Below, piece by piece: positions 6,615 through 7,148 of a stretch of 7,148 nucleotides of DNA. Numbering within the stretch: the stretch's first letter is position 1; every line of letters starts with the position of its first letter. The translations under genes and the position numbers were made by a program. Below the pieces are notes generated by a model. The model was not told where the DNA came from. It searched no databases and saw only the letters and a list, made by a program, of their open reading frames with translations. This DNA is from Calditrichia bacterium (lineage in GTDB: Bacteria > Calditrichota > Calditrichia > RBG-13-44-9). The DNA is taken from positions 428-7,575 of the forward strand of contig JALXCH010000140.1 of NCBI GenBank assembly GCA_026991005.1. The letters run 5' to 3'.

Positions 6615-6638
6615 TTCCTAATCACTTTTCTTTAGGAA
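6615..6638 (-). repeat. Inverted repeat just after the DUF354 stop codon
   Basis: The arms TTCCTAA (6615-6621) and TTAGGAA (6632-6638) are perfectly complementary over 7 bp, with a 10-nt loop. It starts within 5 nt of the DUF354 stop codon, where a terminator would be expected. In the minus-strand direction the stem is followed by ATTGGCAGC and not a T-tract, so it could be an mRNA 3'-end stem or chance. It is not a canonical intrinsic terminator. Confidence 0.4.
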
Positions 6639-6640
6639 CC

Positions 6641-7148
6641 TCACCGGGAAAGCTCCGAATTGCGGGCAACTTTTTCGATTTCTTGAATAATCAATTCCGA
6701 AACATCGATATGGTCTTTCAGCAACCGGGCACGGCGTTGTGCCCATTTTGCTTTTACCTCGGGAATAGATAGGAACGCTTTGCTAGCGTTTAGCGCATCT
6801 TCGGCGTTAAAACAGATTTTTCCCAGTCCGTATCGTTTCTCCTGAAAATCCAGATACCCCAGCCGCCTTTCGTAGAGGAATACCCAGGGTGTTCCCAGGA
6901 TTCCTGCTTCTGCAGCCATGGTGGCACCCTCGCCCACATACAGGGTAGCCACCGCCAGAAGATGATGAATATCCCCCGGCTGGAGGGGAATTTCCAGCTC
7001 TTTCAATTCCGGGATGGGCACCTCCGAACTGACGAAAACCCGCCCAAATTGCTGGAGGGAACGCACAAAACGCACCCGTGCCCGGTTATCTTCGAACATC
7101 CGATAACGCACATCGTGGATGGCATCGGCAGCTGCAAATTTGACCACA
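6641..7148 (-). CDS. DUF354 family protein (GT-B / UDP-GlcNAc 2-epimerase-like fold), 5'-truncated
   Basis: Only the C-terminal 169 or so codons are present. The reading frame runs off the right edge, and the GTG at 7147-7145 reads as an internal valine, not a start. The segment beginning VVKFAAADAIHD resembles the conserved start of the second half of DUF354 proteins, where an Ala/Ser-x-His-Asp sits after a beta strand. It is followed by SSEVPIPEL and then the family's most recognisable stretch, GDIHHLLAVATLYVGEGATM, continuing AAEAGILGTPWVF and a YGLG tract. These match the nucleotide-sugar-binding half of GT-B enzymes related to UDP-GlcNAc 2-epimerase. DUF354 members usually have about 350 residues, so roughly half is missing here. 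They often occur in glycan loci, but their reaction is not established to my knowledge. The gene ends in TGA, and 173 nt separate it from the next gene, so it may be a separate transcription unit. I am fairly sure of the family and not of the substrate. Confidence 0.82.
   Translation of the reverse strand, partial: VVKFAAADAIHDVRYRMFEDNRARVRFVRSLQQFGRVFVSSEVPIPELKELEIPLQPGDIHHLLAVATLYVGEGATMAAEAGILGTPWVFLYERRLGYLDFQEKRYGLGKICFNAEDALNASKAFLSIPEVKAKWAQRRARLLKDHIDVSELIIQEIEKVARNSELSR

Larger units (their letters stand above)
6468..6640 (-). other. Structured intergenic leader between the DUF354 and acyltransferase genes
   Basis: This is the only sizeable gap inside the gene cluster. It is AT-rich and holds three inverted repeats (6483-6520, 6517-6555, 6615-6638) and a direct repeat of ATTCGGAT (6491-6498 and 6506-6513). 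No open frame in it looks like a gene. Because the five genes downstream are nearly contiguous, this gap is the most likely site for their promoter and any leader control. I could not find a hairpin followed by a run of T in the minus-strand direction, so no standard terminator for the DUF354 gene is visible here. Confidence 0.6.

Overview
The window looks like part of a surface-polysaccharide biosynthesis locus from a bacterium, probably an uncultivated environmental Gram-negative. All six supported genes lie on the minus strand and are read from high to low coordinates. The genes are of moderate GC with GTG as well as ATG starts. The non-coding left end is AT-rich and packed with short degenerate repeats of a kind I recall from environmental genomes, for example in the Calditrichota/KSB1, planctomycete and other candidate-phylum lineages. 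That taxonomic hint is weak, and I cannot name the species.

Layout in transcription order: (1) 7148-6641, the C-terminal part of a DUF354-type, GT-B-fold protein cut by the window edge. (2) A 173-nt gap (6640-6468) with several inverted repeats, which probably carries the promoter or leader of the next group. (3) 6467-5412, a multi-pass membrane acyltransferase of the HGSNAT/DUF1624 type. (4) 5408-4527, a family 2 glycosyltransferase. (5) 4540-3146, an O-antigen ligase/polymerase-type membrane protein. (6) 3149-1785 and (7) 1770-451, two tandem, divergent adenylate-forming enzymes of the PaaK/CapK (phenylacetate-CoA ligase-like) family. (8) 450-1, a non-coding tail containing four kinds of short repeat.

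The five genes from 6467 to 451 are packed like one operon: a 3-nt gap, a 14-nt overlap, a 4-nt ATGA overlap and a 14-nt gap. Inferred division of labour: the GT2 enzyme adds a sugar to a lipid-linked glycan in the cytoplasm, the HGSNAT-like protein may acylate a sugar at the membrane, and the O-antigen ligase-like protein ligates or polymerises the glycan on the outer face. The two PaaK/CapK enzymes probably activate one or two carboxylic acids to modify the glycan, with substrates unknown. The DUF354 protein may be a nucleotide-sugar epimerase-like or glycosyltransferase-like enzyme of the same pathway.

No tRNA, rRNA, CRISPR array, insertion sequence or complete plus-strand gene was found. 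The most notable points are the paired PaaK/CapK enzymes with intact catalytic motifs, the repeat-dense tail, and the structured leader before the acyltransferase gene.
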